Of a DNA stretch of 64,000 bases, positions 31,475 to 41,395 are shown one piece after another (position 1 is the first letter of the stretch; each line of letters begins with the position of its first letter). The DNA is from Pisaster brevispinus (lineage: Eukaryota; Echinodermata; Asteroidea; Forcipulatida; Asteriidae), in NCBI GenBank assembly GCA_023634235.1, contig JAMKCF010000003.1:25328742-25392741 (forward strand), read 5' to 3'. A program made the position numbers and the translations under genes. The notes under the pieces are model-generated. The model was not told the DNA's origin. It saw only the letters and a list, made by a program, of their open reading frames with translations, and searched no databases.

Positions 31475-31840
31475 GGCCTGGCCAGAATTTTAGGAAGATG
31501 TTGCATTCTGAACCCTAAAATATGGAAGTTTGGCCGAAGCAGACTGAACTGAAATGTTCCTCGAAATGTTTTCACATTTGTATGTAACTTGATGTTCATG
31601 AATGTTTTGTTTTAAAAGCTCTTTGTAGGCTTAATTTCAAAATCTGTGACCATTTTTAAAAGGTTTTATTTTATGATTTTTGTGAACTTATCTTTAAAAA
31701 AACAACACTTTGGTTGCATAGATGCTGAACAGGCTTTGACAAGTAGCAGAATAGATGTACATTAGATATTACATGTATCGGCCCATAGTTTGCGCTTATC
31801 GGCCAAATACGCAAGCTTGTATGGGGGGGAAAAAACCCTG
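31475..31840 (+). mobile_element. CAGGGTTCTCCCC-family MITE, diverged
   Basis: GGCCTGGCCAGAATTTTAGG, TTTGGCCGAAGCAGACTG, TGTTCCTCGAAATGTTTTC, TATCGGCCAAATACGCAAG, TTGTATGGGGGG follow the family order. The left end is altered. It is followed at 31850-32000 by a GGAACATTTCAAGGGGCACC repeat. Confidence 0.6.
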
Positions 31841-32265
31841 GTGATACTTTGCTCTTGGAAGGGGCAAGGCAATTTTCCTCCGTAGAGGGCATTTTTTATG
31901 AGAGATTTTTTTTTTCTATATGTACTGGAACATTTCAAGGGGCACCATGAAGGCAATGACCAGGAGCATGGAAAGAATTGTCTCTCTGAATTATCAGGCT
32001 TGGCTGCTGCAGGAAATTGTTGCACATTGTGATGGGATTTATAGTGTTTGAACACTCAAAGGGACAAATGGCACCCGAGGCGAAGCTAGGGTACCATTTG
32101 CCCCTGAGGGTGTGCAAAACCCACGGACCCCCCCCCCCATCACAGAGTTGTACCATGGTAATAATAAATTCCTCTTCTTTGGAGGCAATCTGCCAACATT
32201 ATTACGACGTACATTGGCACAGTTACAAGAGCAGGCGAACCGTGGCGAACGAATTGTAAACAACA

Positions 32266-32430
32266 ATGGCGGTCGACGTTGACAGTAAATATTGCTTCAC
32301 TGTTCCCTACAGCACATCGCACAGAAACATAGATCAATTTAACTGGTACCAGCGTGACCTCAAACCCAGGCAATTTCTAATATTGTTACAAGGCTGGAAA
32401 CGATCAACGGTGGGCACGAGCAGTAGCAAG
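32266..32430 (+). CDS. possible first exon of an unknown nested gene
   Basis: An ATG in a fair start context (AACAACAATGG) opens 55 codons that end at an AAG|GTAATG donor-like site. The translation begins MAVDVDSKYCFTVPYSTS and includes FNWYQRDLKPRQF. It looks compositionally like real protein, unlike most open frames here, but I do not recognise the family and see no following exon. It would lie antisense inside TBC1D10 intron 1. It could equally be a transposon remnant or chance. Confidence 0.25.
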
Positions 32431-32812
32431 GTAATGTTCCCCGTGGGGTACGTGTACATACATGTACATGTACATCACTCATGATTCCCTGAGCCATTCA
32501 AATGTGCCTTGTTGCACATCATGAGATTGGTTCTTGACCACTAAAAATTCACAAACGTGGTTTTACAGCTGTTTATATGTAGATTGCCAATTGATTACTT
32601 TTCCCTAATTTGGCATGTAATTTCAGGGAAGCTACTGAGGCCATTTCTTCTGATGCTCTCTGGTCTCTGGGTCTAAAACCATAAACACTGTTTACCGCAG
32701 AATTCTGTGCTTACAGACTATGCATTTTGGAGGTTTTCTGTGGCAAGAAATGCACACATTTCGGCGTTGGTCTGCGCATAGTCTTTGCCTTGAAAAACCT
32801 ATTAAAAAGAGG
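32431..32812. other. intronic DNA, nothing firm
   Basis: GTACATACATGTACATGTAC lies at 32452. CCGCAGAATTCTGTGCTTAC at 32696 recalls the GGGCCCAACTTCATGGCTC family. Confidence 0.4.
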
Positions 32813-33318
32813 GGATCCAAGGTCAAATTAAGTTGAGTAATTCCACTTATTTTCCGATCGATAGAGTCCTTTAAATATGAAAATGGGCAAAAAGGTCACA
32901 AGTCTCTTACCTCACGTTAAAATGGTGTAAAATGCTGCCGTGTTTAACACCATTCATGTGCAAATTTGGTCAAAATCCTAAAATGTTCGGTGATGTTTTT
33001 CTCCAAAGAATTGTCAGTTCATTCCTGAATATTGATACTATTCAATCAAAATAGCGTTGAATAAAGACCTTTTGACTGGCACCAAAGTTCCTCTTTGGAA
33101 TGTACAAAATGTATACAGACCTATTTATTTTTGCTGTCTGATGACGTCATGTTTTAAATTTCACTCTGAAAGAGTATCTACATAAAATGACATTTTCCAC
33201 CATTTTAACGCGAGGTTAAAGAGATCATGCGAGTTTAGAGACTTTCAGGTTTTTTCCCCATTTTCATGAGGACTCCATCAGAAAATGTGTGCATGACAAA
33301 ACTTAACTTGACCTTGGA
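32813..33318. mobile_element. 506-bp MITE with TCCAAGGTCAA ends
   Basis: The left GGGATCCAAGGTCAAATTAA and right TTAACTTGACCTTGGATACC are inverted. The similarity goes on for roughly 60 bp (CCGATCGATAGAGTCCT against AGGACTCCATCAG). Inside are AAATGGTGTAAAATG and GATGACGTCATGTTT. A truncated copy lies at 2690-2930. Confidence 0.8.
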
Positions 33319-33632
33319 TACCCACCAAAAACTTTCACATTCAGAAAACAATGGGGGAAACTCTTAAGTTCCTCACAGAAAGTGATCTTGAGTCAACAAC
33401 AAAAAAACTATTTCACCGAACTCAAACCGGGTTTTCTGTTAAGTTCTTTACAACAACCAAAACTAATGTACTTGTGTGTTTCACTTTAAAGCAGAAAATT
33501 TACTTGAGGTACATGTAGTTCGCACGATATTGATTCAATCATCAATGTAACTGAAGTACATAACGTACATAGTTTCTTTTTACTATTATTATTAAAATTA
33601 CCAAGACTGCCTCACAAGTGAACTTAATCACT

Positions 33633-34060
33633 GGCATGTCGTGGCCGAGCGGATAAGAGCACCGGACTCAAGCTCTGGTGTTTCCGCCTCTGCAGAGTGT
33701 GGGTTCGAGTCCTGGTCGTGACACTTGTGTCCCTAAGCAAGACACTTTACCATTATTGCTTCGTCCTTTGGATGGGACGTAAAGCCGTTGGCCCTGTGTG
33801 TTGTGTAACGCACGTAAAAGAACCCAGTGCACTTATCGAAAAGAGAAGGGATTCGCCCCGGTGTTCCTGGTTTGAATGGCAGCATATTGCGCCACAGCGC
33901 CTTGTAAACCATATACATGGTGCTATGTAAAGGAGTAGGTCTCATACTGCAGAAATGTTGCCCAAATACCTTGCAGGAAAATACTGAATGTTGAAGGGCT
34001 TTGAGCGTCACTGACATGACTGAGTGACGGATATGTGCGCATTATAAATGTACATTATTA
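33633..34060 (+). mobile_element. full-length Leu/Ser-like SINE (reference copy)
   Basis: A box TGGCCGAGCGG at 33642-33652 and B box GGTTCGAGTCC at 33702-33712. Then come GCTTCGTCCTTTGGATGGG, GTAACGCACGTAAAAGAACC, TTCGCCCCGGTGTTCCTGG and TGTAAAGGAGTAGGTCTCAT. It ends GCGCATTATAAATG and an ATTATTATCATT tail. It is the clearest copy in the window. Confidence 0.9.
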
Positions 34061-34129
34061 TCATTACTGTAGCTCGCAAGCCTGAGGAAACCTGTAAACA
34101 AGGGTGCTTGCTATGTGAACCAGAAACAC

Positions 34130-34312
34130 CAGGTTTAACCCACTACTTTTTTTACGATAAGTCCATCAACTTTTTTCAGTAGTCCAAATTTCATATGAAA
34201 TAGGGATGCTTTTCAACACTGAACTAGCAGAGAACTCGGAGAGAACTCTGACTGGTCCTCGGGTGTTTTAACTGGCATTTGGCCAGCGGACCACTGTTAA
34301 GAGAGAACGCTG
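34130..34312 (-). mobile_element. hAT-like MITE, partial
   Basis: GTCCATCAACTTTTTTCAGT, GGATGCTTTTCAACACTGAA, GACTGGTCCTCGGGTGTTTT, ATTTGGCCAGCGGACCACTG, AAGAGAGAACGCTG match the family; the CAGGGTTTGCCC end is lost. Confidence 0.65.
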
Positions 34313-34766
34313 CGATGCTGTGAATGCAAATTGTGTGCACACAGTTCTGCATACAAGTATTTGCTAGCATTTTGGCCTCAATCCTCCCATAATCAATCCA
34401 CACCAAATTGCTTGGACTTACAAGAATGGAATGCATGCCTGCCTCAGTGATAAGCAATTATTATTTGGGCCTTCCACTGGCCCCAGTTCTTCTGGACCCT
34501 TCACTCTGAGGGTTTTTAACTTTATTATACAACCCATGCAGTTGAGTTGTTTCAAACATGCGGAGGTAACCCCAGGAATTACACAAATGCAGTTTCCAAA
34601 AAGTTTGATTGGCAGGGGGGAGGGGTGTTTGAAACCTCAGAACTTAGCACAGGTTAGCAAGACATCTGAAAGCCTGTTACAAAGAACAGATGGCTCCACT
34701 TAATCAGAGGGTTAGATCTGGGTAGGTCTGAATGTTTGAACAATTTTTTTGCCTAAAGTTTATCAG
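34313..34766. other. intronic DNA, nothing firm
   Basis: GCCTCAGTGATAAGCAATTA at 34442 is shared with the tandem repeat at 58035. Confidence 0.4.
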
Positions 34767-34922
34767 ACCTAGAATTTCATCTTTGAGAGGGCAAGGCCAT
34801 TTTCATTTTGTACAGGGTACTTCCATTGGAAAATCTTGAAGTATATGGGAAATTTTGACAGGGGCACCAAGGCCAAGACCAGGGCAACTAGAGGCCATGG
34901 CCTCTGTGTAATTCCAGGCCTG
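34767..34922 (+). mobile_element. CAGGCCTGGAATT-family MITE
   Basis: AGACCTAGAATTTCATCTTT .. GGCAAGGCCATTTTCATTTT .. GGAAAATCTTGAAG .. AAGGCCAAGACCAGGGCAAC .. GTAATTCCAGGCCTGG. Confidence 0.8.
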
Positions 34923-35086
34923 GTATGAGTAAAAGAAATTGTCAGGCCCTCAAAAAGAAGGAAAAAAACCACAAACTACCCAACTCTGGGACATGATCCC
35001 CCCCAGATTGAATATGGAATGGTCCAGTGTAGGATATCAAGAACTTTGACTCAACCAGTGCATTGCACTTGGGAGAAAACAGTGAA

Positions 35087-35172
35087 CTATAAAGTAAAAT
35101 GAGCAATGATTTAGCATTATACCAGCATTCTATAAAGTAAAACGAGCCATGATTTAGCATTATACCAGCATT
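35087..35172. repeat. tandem duplication, two 43-bp units
   Basis: CTATAAAGTAAAATGAGC and CTATAAAGTAAAACGAGC start units at 35087 and 35130. Both continue ATGATTTAGCATTATACCAG. Only two differences. Confidence 0.9.
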
Positions 35173-35253
35173 CAATTAAGGGGTTTTTAATGGTTTGTCA
35201 ACTCACTGGATAATGTTACCAAGCAAGAATAGTGAGCATTATTTATCACTTAC

Positions 35254-35495
35254 GAGTCTTTGGTGAACTGTTTGCCGCCAGTAAAACCGAATCGATCAGT
35301 CGCTTCTTTGGGCCTCGTCGCAGAGGCAATGGAGCCATTTAACATTTGTTCATTGGTATACGACGATGGACTGGGCGGGTCATTGTTTTCCTCGCTAGGC
35401 GCGGCATGATTATAATCCTCACTGGATGCGACCGACGCCTTGTCCGGTGGGGATTCCGCGACTGTTTCGTGTCCATTACTTATTGCAACATCCAT
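35254..35495 (-). CDS. TBC1D10: TBC1D10-type RabGAP, first coding exon
   Basis: Encodes residues 1-80 plus two bases of codon 81, from MDVAISNGHETVAESPP to the end TGGKQFTKD, then a GTAAGT donor. The exon starts at 35503 after a CCTGTAG acceptor, so eight bases of 5' UTR precede the ATG. The first 65 residues are acidic and Ser/Pro-rich, probably disordered. The DRFGFTGG motif at about 67-74 matches the DKFGF.xG motif that precedes the TBC domain in TBC1D10A. The minus-strand gene then spans more than 32 kb of this window. Confidence 0.93.
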
Positions 35496-35751
35496 CTCTG
35501 ATCCTACAGGAATATGAACTGTTGAAGTTCACCCAGCTAAATCCTGGCAAAGTAACAAAAGAAGAGAAAAACAATACTTGGTTTGAATAATTCTAAACGA
35601 TATTAAAAAATAAATAGAACTAAGTAAAATGATACTCAATATTTTTTAAAAGAAAGAGAGTCTCTCCCAGTCCTAGAGCTGCCCCTCCCCCTCCCTCTCC
35701 TTGTGCAATGATTCTTCCAGCGCTGATGTCTTTGATGTACCAAGTAACCCC

Positions 35752-36050
35752 AAGTTAGTATGGAGGTCGAAGGTTCAAATCCCACTCTAGTAACTTTTTT
35801 TTCCTTGAACCCGAAACTATTTTGTATATTTCCCCGGTGGTTTATTACTCCATATTTTAAATCGAACGTTGCATTTAGGGTGATCCCTCTCCTGCCGCTT
35901 CCCAGGTTGTATCGTAAACTTGGATGTGATCCCTTCCCTGGTTAATGGCAATTTACACTCAGGTTGTAGTATGGCTTCTGACTGGCGGCCCGGAACAAAG
36001 ATAGCTCAGTTGGCAGAGCGCCACCAGTTAACCTACAGGCTGAAGGTTGC
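35752..36050 (+). mobile_element. Asn-like SINE, one unit plus the head of a second
   Basis: GGAGGTCGAAGGTTCAAATC (B-box side), TTCCTTGAACCCGAAAC, GGTGATCCCTCTCCTGCCGC, TTGTATCGTAAACTTGGATG, then at 36001 a new head, ATAGCTCAGTTGGCAGAGCG. The same unit-plus-unit layout is at 47625-48065. Confidence 0.8.
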
Positions 36051-36089
36051 AGTTAATATAATCATGAAATTAATATAATTTTAGTATAA

Positions 36090-36254
36090 TTTTGGTTTTA
36101 CCCTTACACTGATGAGTCTTAAGCAGTGTATACTCAGTGCTCTCCCGAGCTCTGTGCAAAAAATTCCACAGGCAAATCACTTGGGTGGGATTCGAACCCA
36201 CGACCTTTGCATTGCTAGAGCAGATGTCTTACCACTAGACCACCGAGCTAGCCT
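36090..36254 (-). mobile_element. Val/Gly-like SINE
   Basis: On plus: GGGATTCGAACCCACGACC (B-box complement), GAGCAGATGTCTTACCACTA and GACCACCGAGCTAGCC (A-box complement). The body at the left has CTTAAGCAGTGTATACTCAG as in the copy at position 1. The acceptor-like stem is not complete, so I prefer a SINE to a tRNA gene. Confidence 0.75.
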
Positions 36255-36350
36255 AATGGCTAGAGGCAGGTGCGAATCCTTAGCAGCGGGTACCGCAACA
36301 TCAATTACATCAAATTAATGTTGGCACATACAACACTAGCTACTAAACCA

Positions 36351-36433
36351 AGTAACTGGGGCACTGTACTCCTCTTTTTGAAATTGTGACTTCGACACAA
36401 TTTCAAAAAGAGGTGTACAGCGCCCCAGTTACT
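36351..36433. repeat. long hairpin, 38-bp arms, 7-base loop
   Basis: AGTAACTGGGGCACTGTACT .. TTTTTGAAATTGTG is mirrored after ACTTCGA by CACAATTTCAAAAAG .. GCGCCCCAGTTACT. About two mismatches in 38 pairs. It lies about 0.9 kb upstream of the first TBC1D10 coding exon. Confidence 0.95.
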
Positions 36434-37091
36434 GTAATACCGGGTCTAAATTAGTTGCAATAATCATTACCCTCCATCCTCCCGATGGTCGCAGAGGATG
36501 GAGGGTTGCGATGATCACAACAAACTAGGTGTGAATAGGATTCCTGGTCCTCATAACCCGAATCATAATGTGTTTATATGATAATATAATATTATTAATA
36601 AAGATAAGCCATGCATCATCTCCCTTTTGTTTTTTGAAAGGCTTAATTTGTCATCATTGTCAATCAATTATTTATGCAATTTGAGGAACACAAACTTCTT
36701 GCTGACACATCATGTGAACTGGGGTGTACAAAATACAATCAGTTCAATGTGTTCAACATAGAATGATTAAAACTAATCTGTATATGTGTATTTCATTATT
36801 ATCATCAAGACTTTTTGGCCTATATTTTGAACCACTTTCTTACTCAACAATATATACTGCAGATTATATCACTGACGAATGACCCTCACCATGCTCACTA
36901 AACCCATGCCCACCCACGTCTACACGGCCGGTTCCCACTTTTACCAACAAAGGTAGGTGTGTACTGCAGCCCGGCCAGTGAACTTATTAATTGTGTATTG
37001 TTTAGTAGGTTGATTTGTCAATGTCATGTTTGTAAAATATGTGTGCACACTACCGGATCGAAATTTTTCCAATAAAATGACCGGTACTTAC
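36434..37091. other. between first coding exon and possible 5' exon, nothing recognised
   Basis: An open stretch at 36879-36953 ends CAAAG|GTAGGT on the plus strand. It is too short and unfamiliar to call an exon. Confidence 0.4.
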
Positions 37092-37126
37092 GATTTCTTG
37101 TGAAGCATCACCTCTCTCGTGTCCAT
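37092..37126 (-). other. TBC1D10: possible 3' end of a TBC1D10 5' UTR exon
   Basis: The minus strand has AAGAAATC|GTAAGTACC, a strong donor whose last exonic base is 37092, in the right place and orientation to join the acceptor before 35503. An ATG at 37126 would open a short frame of about 20 codons, out of frame with the main start and overlapping it, so it would act as an upstream ORF. The upstream limit of the exon is not visible. Inference only. Confidence 0.35.
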
Positions 37127-38257
37127 TTCTCCAGAATCACACAAGCAAATCTGTCATAATATTCCACGATTATAGGCCTGGGCCACAGAGGTTTGTCCAG
37201 CAGTTTACGGTTTCACACTTTACTTGGTAATGTGGTTAGTCCACACTGTTATATGCATGCACTGTCTGGTCTATGCTAATTCTCTGTACATATCTCTTGA
37301 TTTACTTTTCTCTAAACAGTATGGTGCACACACTGTCCAAGAGTTCGTATTGATATGGTACTAGGTACAAGTCTCAAAGCGGAAGTCATGGACCACCAAC
37401 CCATGCGCACTAATGTTTTGGTTTTAAAGCTCCAGCTTGCGCACCATCCACTAGGGAGAATTTAAGTTCGTGATGACCCATTAAAATTTAGCTCAAATTT
37501 AATGAGGGTTTTTTTTATCATCGGACTATACTATACTGATGAACAGATGTAGAGAATATGTAAACGTACACAATTTCTTACGCAGAAATTTGTTCAGTTT
37601 CACCTCTCAAAAAATACATAGATTTTATCAATTGTTTTGTACTTGATGAGCGACACTGTTCCACCGCTATTCTGGTTATGAGAGTTGATAGGGCGCCCTC
37701 TCATTGTCGTGCATGCTCGTAGTTTGTCATTACCTTGAAAAACTGTTTAGGTGTTGAAATGACCTGCTTTCCCCGTCATCCAACCACAAGTCATGGGAAA
37801 GAAACTATGGGAATGAGTGGGTACTGGTGACGTTATCAGATGAATTTATGCACCCATATTTCTGAGCTATACAGTGATGTGATTGGCCCAGTAAATCATA
37901 TGCCCCCAATGGTCTCCGAGGTTGTGTCCGGGTATGGTCCCGTGAAAATATCTTTTCACACAGTTTTGGGGGACTTAATGTATGGTTTGATATTAATAAA
38001 ACACAGAACTGCCTATTTCTATGAGTTATTGTCTTCTCATATCTCATAATTTGAATTTATTATCCAATTTGATATGGTAACGTAGACTTAGGCGCCGAAT
38101 GACAACGCACGCGCAGTGTGACAACCATGCAGACTCCTGACCAGTTAATAGCTCTGGGACTCGATGTCACAACGCAAGATGAGTTGTCAATATCACCAAT
38201 AGTGATATTGTATTGTGACATCACACTTTGCTTAGCTTTCTTTGTGAAATTGACCAC
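37127..38257. other. intergenic, likely TBC1D10 promoter side, nothing firm
   Basis: No TATA box or CpG cluster stands out. No repeat shared with the rest of the window was recognised. Confidence 0.4.
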
Positions 38258-38458
38258 AGGGCCCAATTTCATAAAGCTGTTAAGCAGAAAATACTGCTTA
38301 GCAATTTTGTTATGCTAAGCAAAAAGAGAGTGAGGCACCAGTCACAAGAATGTAAACTTTATGGAATTTTGGCTGGTAACCAGCTTTTGCTAAGCAATAT
38401 TTGTCTGTGCTTAGCTTAGCCAGTTCTGTGCTTACAGGTTTTATGAACTTGGACCCTG
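38258..38458 (+). repeat. GGGCCCAATTTCAT-family MITE, complete
   Basis: CAGGGCCCAATTTCATAAAG at the left; TTTATGAACTTGGACCCTGG at the right. TTAAGCAGAAAATACTGC, CACCAGTCACAAGAATG and TTTTGGCTGGTAACCAGC lie inside. Confidence 0.85.
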
Positions 38459-38804
38459 GTGTGTTTCACTGCAGCCGTCCAAAAGTGTACTTCTCTGATG
38501 GGAATCAGTGTGCAGACTGATAGTGGTCTTTCATAGTGTTGATCTCCGGCAACAATCCGCCATGACAGCATTTTTCATTAACAAAAGCCATATATCAAGA
38601 TATTTGTCCAAACGAAACTAATATTGCGCATTAAGTAATAAAGGTTCACATTGTATCACGTCCGCTTATCGACCGCCGCACACCGACCGACGGCATTTTC
38701 CTATGTCTAAGCGTCACGGGGCATGTGTTTCACCTCAATTTAAGTTACACTTTTTTGCGATATAAACCTTTTTGATCAAAATTGATTTTTTAATCAGTGC
38801 AGGA

Positions 38805-39130
38805 ATGGTCTACCACATTCCATCGGAGCCATCCACACCGCAGACACCTTCGTAACACCCTCGAAGACACATCTTTTTAATGAAGATTTCACCTAATTCC
38901 ATAGAGATTTTGGATTACTATTCAATCTGCATGCTTATTTTATGCCGCACCCTTTTTTTCACCTGTTCTAACTTTTGCACCAGAAGGCATATCACCCAGG
39001 AACTTTATTATTGGAGCAAGCGCCGTGAGCACTTCTGTGGATACCGGCGCTAACAGAAGAACATTTTTTACTATTCATTTTATTATCCTGTTTTATATTA
39101 CATGTAGTTTATTTGAGATTGAATTCCAAT
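38805..39130 (+). mobile_element. LINE 3' end, 5'-truncated
   Basis: From 38812 the plus strand reads NGLPHSIGAIHTADTF, then K-T-H-L-F-N-E and a stop, the recurring C-terminal wording of LINE reverse-transcriptase ORFs. About 250 bp of 3' UTR follows, with CAAGCGCCGTGAGCACTTC. It ends near an ATTTTATTATC stretch. 5' truncation is typical of target-primed insertion. Confidence 0.75.
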
Positions 39131-39757
39131 CCATGACCTTTACGGATGAGTCCCCATTCCCGGGATGACTGACCCTGTTTTTTCCCCTTCTCTTTTATCA
39201 CAACCTCCAAACAAACTGATTAGGCCACGTCAGAAGCTTTAGTTGAATTTAAGGCCTTTCAATAAACTATACCACGCAAAATTTGCCGACGTTATAGTGC
39301 AATTATACGCCTAGCTAGGCCTACATCGTTGATATAATTGCTGTATTCTTCGAGAAAATGTGGAATTGTGAGGTATAATTACCAAGAATGATTTTTAGCC
39401 TTGCAATTATTGTTTGGGATGAACTTCATTCAAAAATATATTAGCTCATAAAACTCGCTTGGATGTCTTCGGCGCATTATTATAGTTTAAATAGCATATT
39501 AATGCTGGCATAATAATGCATGCATGTGCCACTACATCATGATAATCATGAGATTTGTGAAGATATTAGGTCGGATCTTTGTCTGATTTTACCCCAAAAA
39601 CTTAGGTTAATTTTTTTTTACATATCCGAGAACATTTGAGCAAATCCACTAATGATAAAGGGGAAAGTGACAATTAATTATTGTGGGGACCACGACATCT
39701 GACGTCAATCAGCCATGCACAAACATTCTTTGCGTACTTTTGTGCATTGTCTGGGAT

Positions 39758-39954
39758 GCGATTTTTTTTCCCCAGCTGAACCTTTCGGGCAGGGCAGTGA
39801 ATCGTGGAGTTTAATTAAGCCAATCAGAGCGAGAACGTCACATAATACCGCTTTCTGAATTGTCAATGGCCCACGTACAAAGTACACACTGTACAAATGT
39901 ACACTGTAAATAAATGTACATTACCCGAAAGGTTCAGGAAAAACAAAAATTCGC
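39758..39954. mobile_element. 197-bp Mutator-like MITE with 9-bp target duplication
   Basis: GTCTGGGAT lies directly on both sides (39749-39757 and 39955-39963). The ends are inverted over about 33 bp with a few gaps (GCGATTTTTTTTCCCC .. CTGAACCTTTCGGG). Nine-base duplications and long inverted ends suit the Mutator superfamily. It sits between the two genes. Confidence 0.85.
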
Positions 39955-39974
39955 GTCTGGGATGAAAAAGTTGT

Positions 39975-40032
39975 TGGCGCTGTTTCAAAACGAAAAGCAG
40001 ACGATATGCTTTTTCGTTTTGAAACAGCGCCA
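39975..40032. repeat. 25-bp-arm hairpin
   Basis: TGGCGCTGTTTCAAAACG .. AAAGCA and its complement differ by a single A and flank a 7-base spacer. Confidence 0.95.
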
Positions 40033-40127
40033 GATATTAAAATTCGTTCGGTACAACTTTTGTCTCTGCGAAAATCAGTCCATGCAACTTTAAACAACAG
40101 GCTTTAGCAACAGGCTTTAGCAACAGG

Positions 40128-40515
40128 CTGGAATTACGCTGAGGCCATGGCCTGTGTTGCCTTTGTCCTGGGCCCAATTTCATAGAGCTGCTAAGCACAA
40201 AAATTTGCTTAGAATGAAATTTCTTCCTTGATAAAAACAAGATTACCAACCAAATTTCCATGTGTTGCATATTGCTTGTTACTGGTAGTCAGCTGTTGTT
40301 TGCTTATCCTGAAAATCATGTGGAAATTTGGTTGGTAATCCTGTTTTTATCAAGGAAGAAATTTCATGCTAAGCAAATTTTTGTGCTTAGCAGCTCTATG
40401 AAATTGGGCCCTGGCCGTGGTGCCCCTTTAAAAACGTTTTACACAGACTTTTACATTTTCCAACGAAAGTGCCGTCTAGAAAAATGAAATGGCCCTGCCC
40501 TTTCAAAGATGAAAC
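40128..40515 (-). mobile_element. CAGGCCTGGAATT-family MITE, split by a palindrome
   Basis: The left piece CAGGCTGGAATTACGCTGAG .. TTGCCTTTGTCCTGG and right piece GTGGTGCCCCTTTAAAAACG .. GAAATGGCCCTGCCCTTTC are continuous in the copies at 34767 and 53503 (as complements). Confidence 0.8.
40170..40415. mobile_element. 246-bp near-perfect palindromic MITE
   Basis: Arms of about 95 bp: GGGCCCAATTTCATAGAGCT at the left is mirrored by AGCTCTATGAAATTGGGCCC. The match runs through AAATTTGCTTAG, AAATTTCTTCCTTGATAAAA and CCAACCAAATTTCCA. The central 55 bp is unpaired. Other family members are only partly palindromic. Confidence 0.95.
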
Positions 40516-40869
40516 TTCAGACATTGCAAATGGAAATTCGATCATCATTACTTCAGACGACTGTGCGTAAAGCGAAAACTGTTGATGTCAGATGATGATT
40601 TATATTTATACCACAACATAATATATATATTTTATCGATAAAGGATATTTTGATCACTGTATTCCTGATGAGGATATCCATAAAAAAATATGTCCTCACA
40701 TCACGCCTTATGAAACTCGTTTCCCACATTTTCGAAACTATTAAAGTAAAGTCGTTATAGGCCTAAGAGGCAAAAGGGATATTAAATTATTTCCTGTTTT
40801 CGTAAGAAAAACAAAACAGTCCTTTACTACTGAAGTAAGGGAAACTGTCTAGAAAAATGTTCATTCAAT

Positions 40870-41045
40870 TAAAAGGTGAACAAAGAACATTGAACGGGAT
40901 TTGAACCTGCTACCCACGGATTAGGGTGACGGCGCCCTATACCAACTGGAAAGCACTATAATGTTGGCTGTCTCCCTAAATTTGTGTCAGTGTCTTTGTT
41001 CGAGGTGCCAGTCAGAAGCCATAGGGAGACCGCCAGCATTGGGGC
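40870..41045 (-). mobile_element. Asn-like SINE, minus orientation
   Basis: On plus: AACGGGATTTGAACCTGC, CCACGGATTAGGGTGACGGC, TATACCAACTGGAAAGC, then ATGTTGGCTGTCTCCCTAAA and the previous unit's end (GTGCCAGTCAGAAGCCA). It directly adjoins the next SINE. Confidence 0.7.
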
Positions 41046-41395
41046 CTGGTAATAATAATATCGAAGTCTTATATAGCGCACGTATCTACCAAACAAGGTA
41101 CTCAAGGCGCTGAGTATATACAAACTTTCAGAAAGATAGGTTATTGCAGTGGTGGATTCTGAGACCCATTTATTTAGCACCGTATAAGGGTTTACAAGGT
41201 GCTACGGCGCATTAAGCAGCCACAACCAGGAACACCGGGGCGAACCCCTTCTCTTTTCGATAAGTGCACTGGGTTCTTTTACATGCGTTACACAACACAT
41301 GGGACCAACGGCTTTACGTCCCATCCGAAGGACGAAGCAATGGTAAAGTGTCTTGCTCAAGGACACAAGTGTCACGGCTGGTAGCTCAGTTGCAG
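41046..41395 (-). mobile_element. Leu/Ser-like SINE lacking its tRNA head
   Basis: From tail to core on plus: TAATAATAATATCGAAG, TATATAGCGCACG, AGCACCGTATAAGGG, CGGGGCGAACCCCTTCTC, CGGCTTTACGTCCCATCCG, GACACAAGTGTCACGGC. Where the B box should come, the sequence changes to GGTAGCTCAGTTG, a different tRNA-like head. Confidence 0.8.

Noticed and set aside
36879..36953. Exon-like stretch ending CAAAG|GTAGGT on plus
   Set aside because: Only about 25 codons, with no acceptor or partner exon and no recognised peptide.
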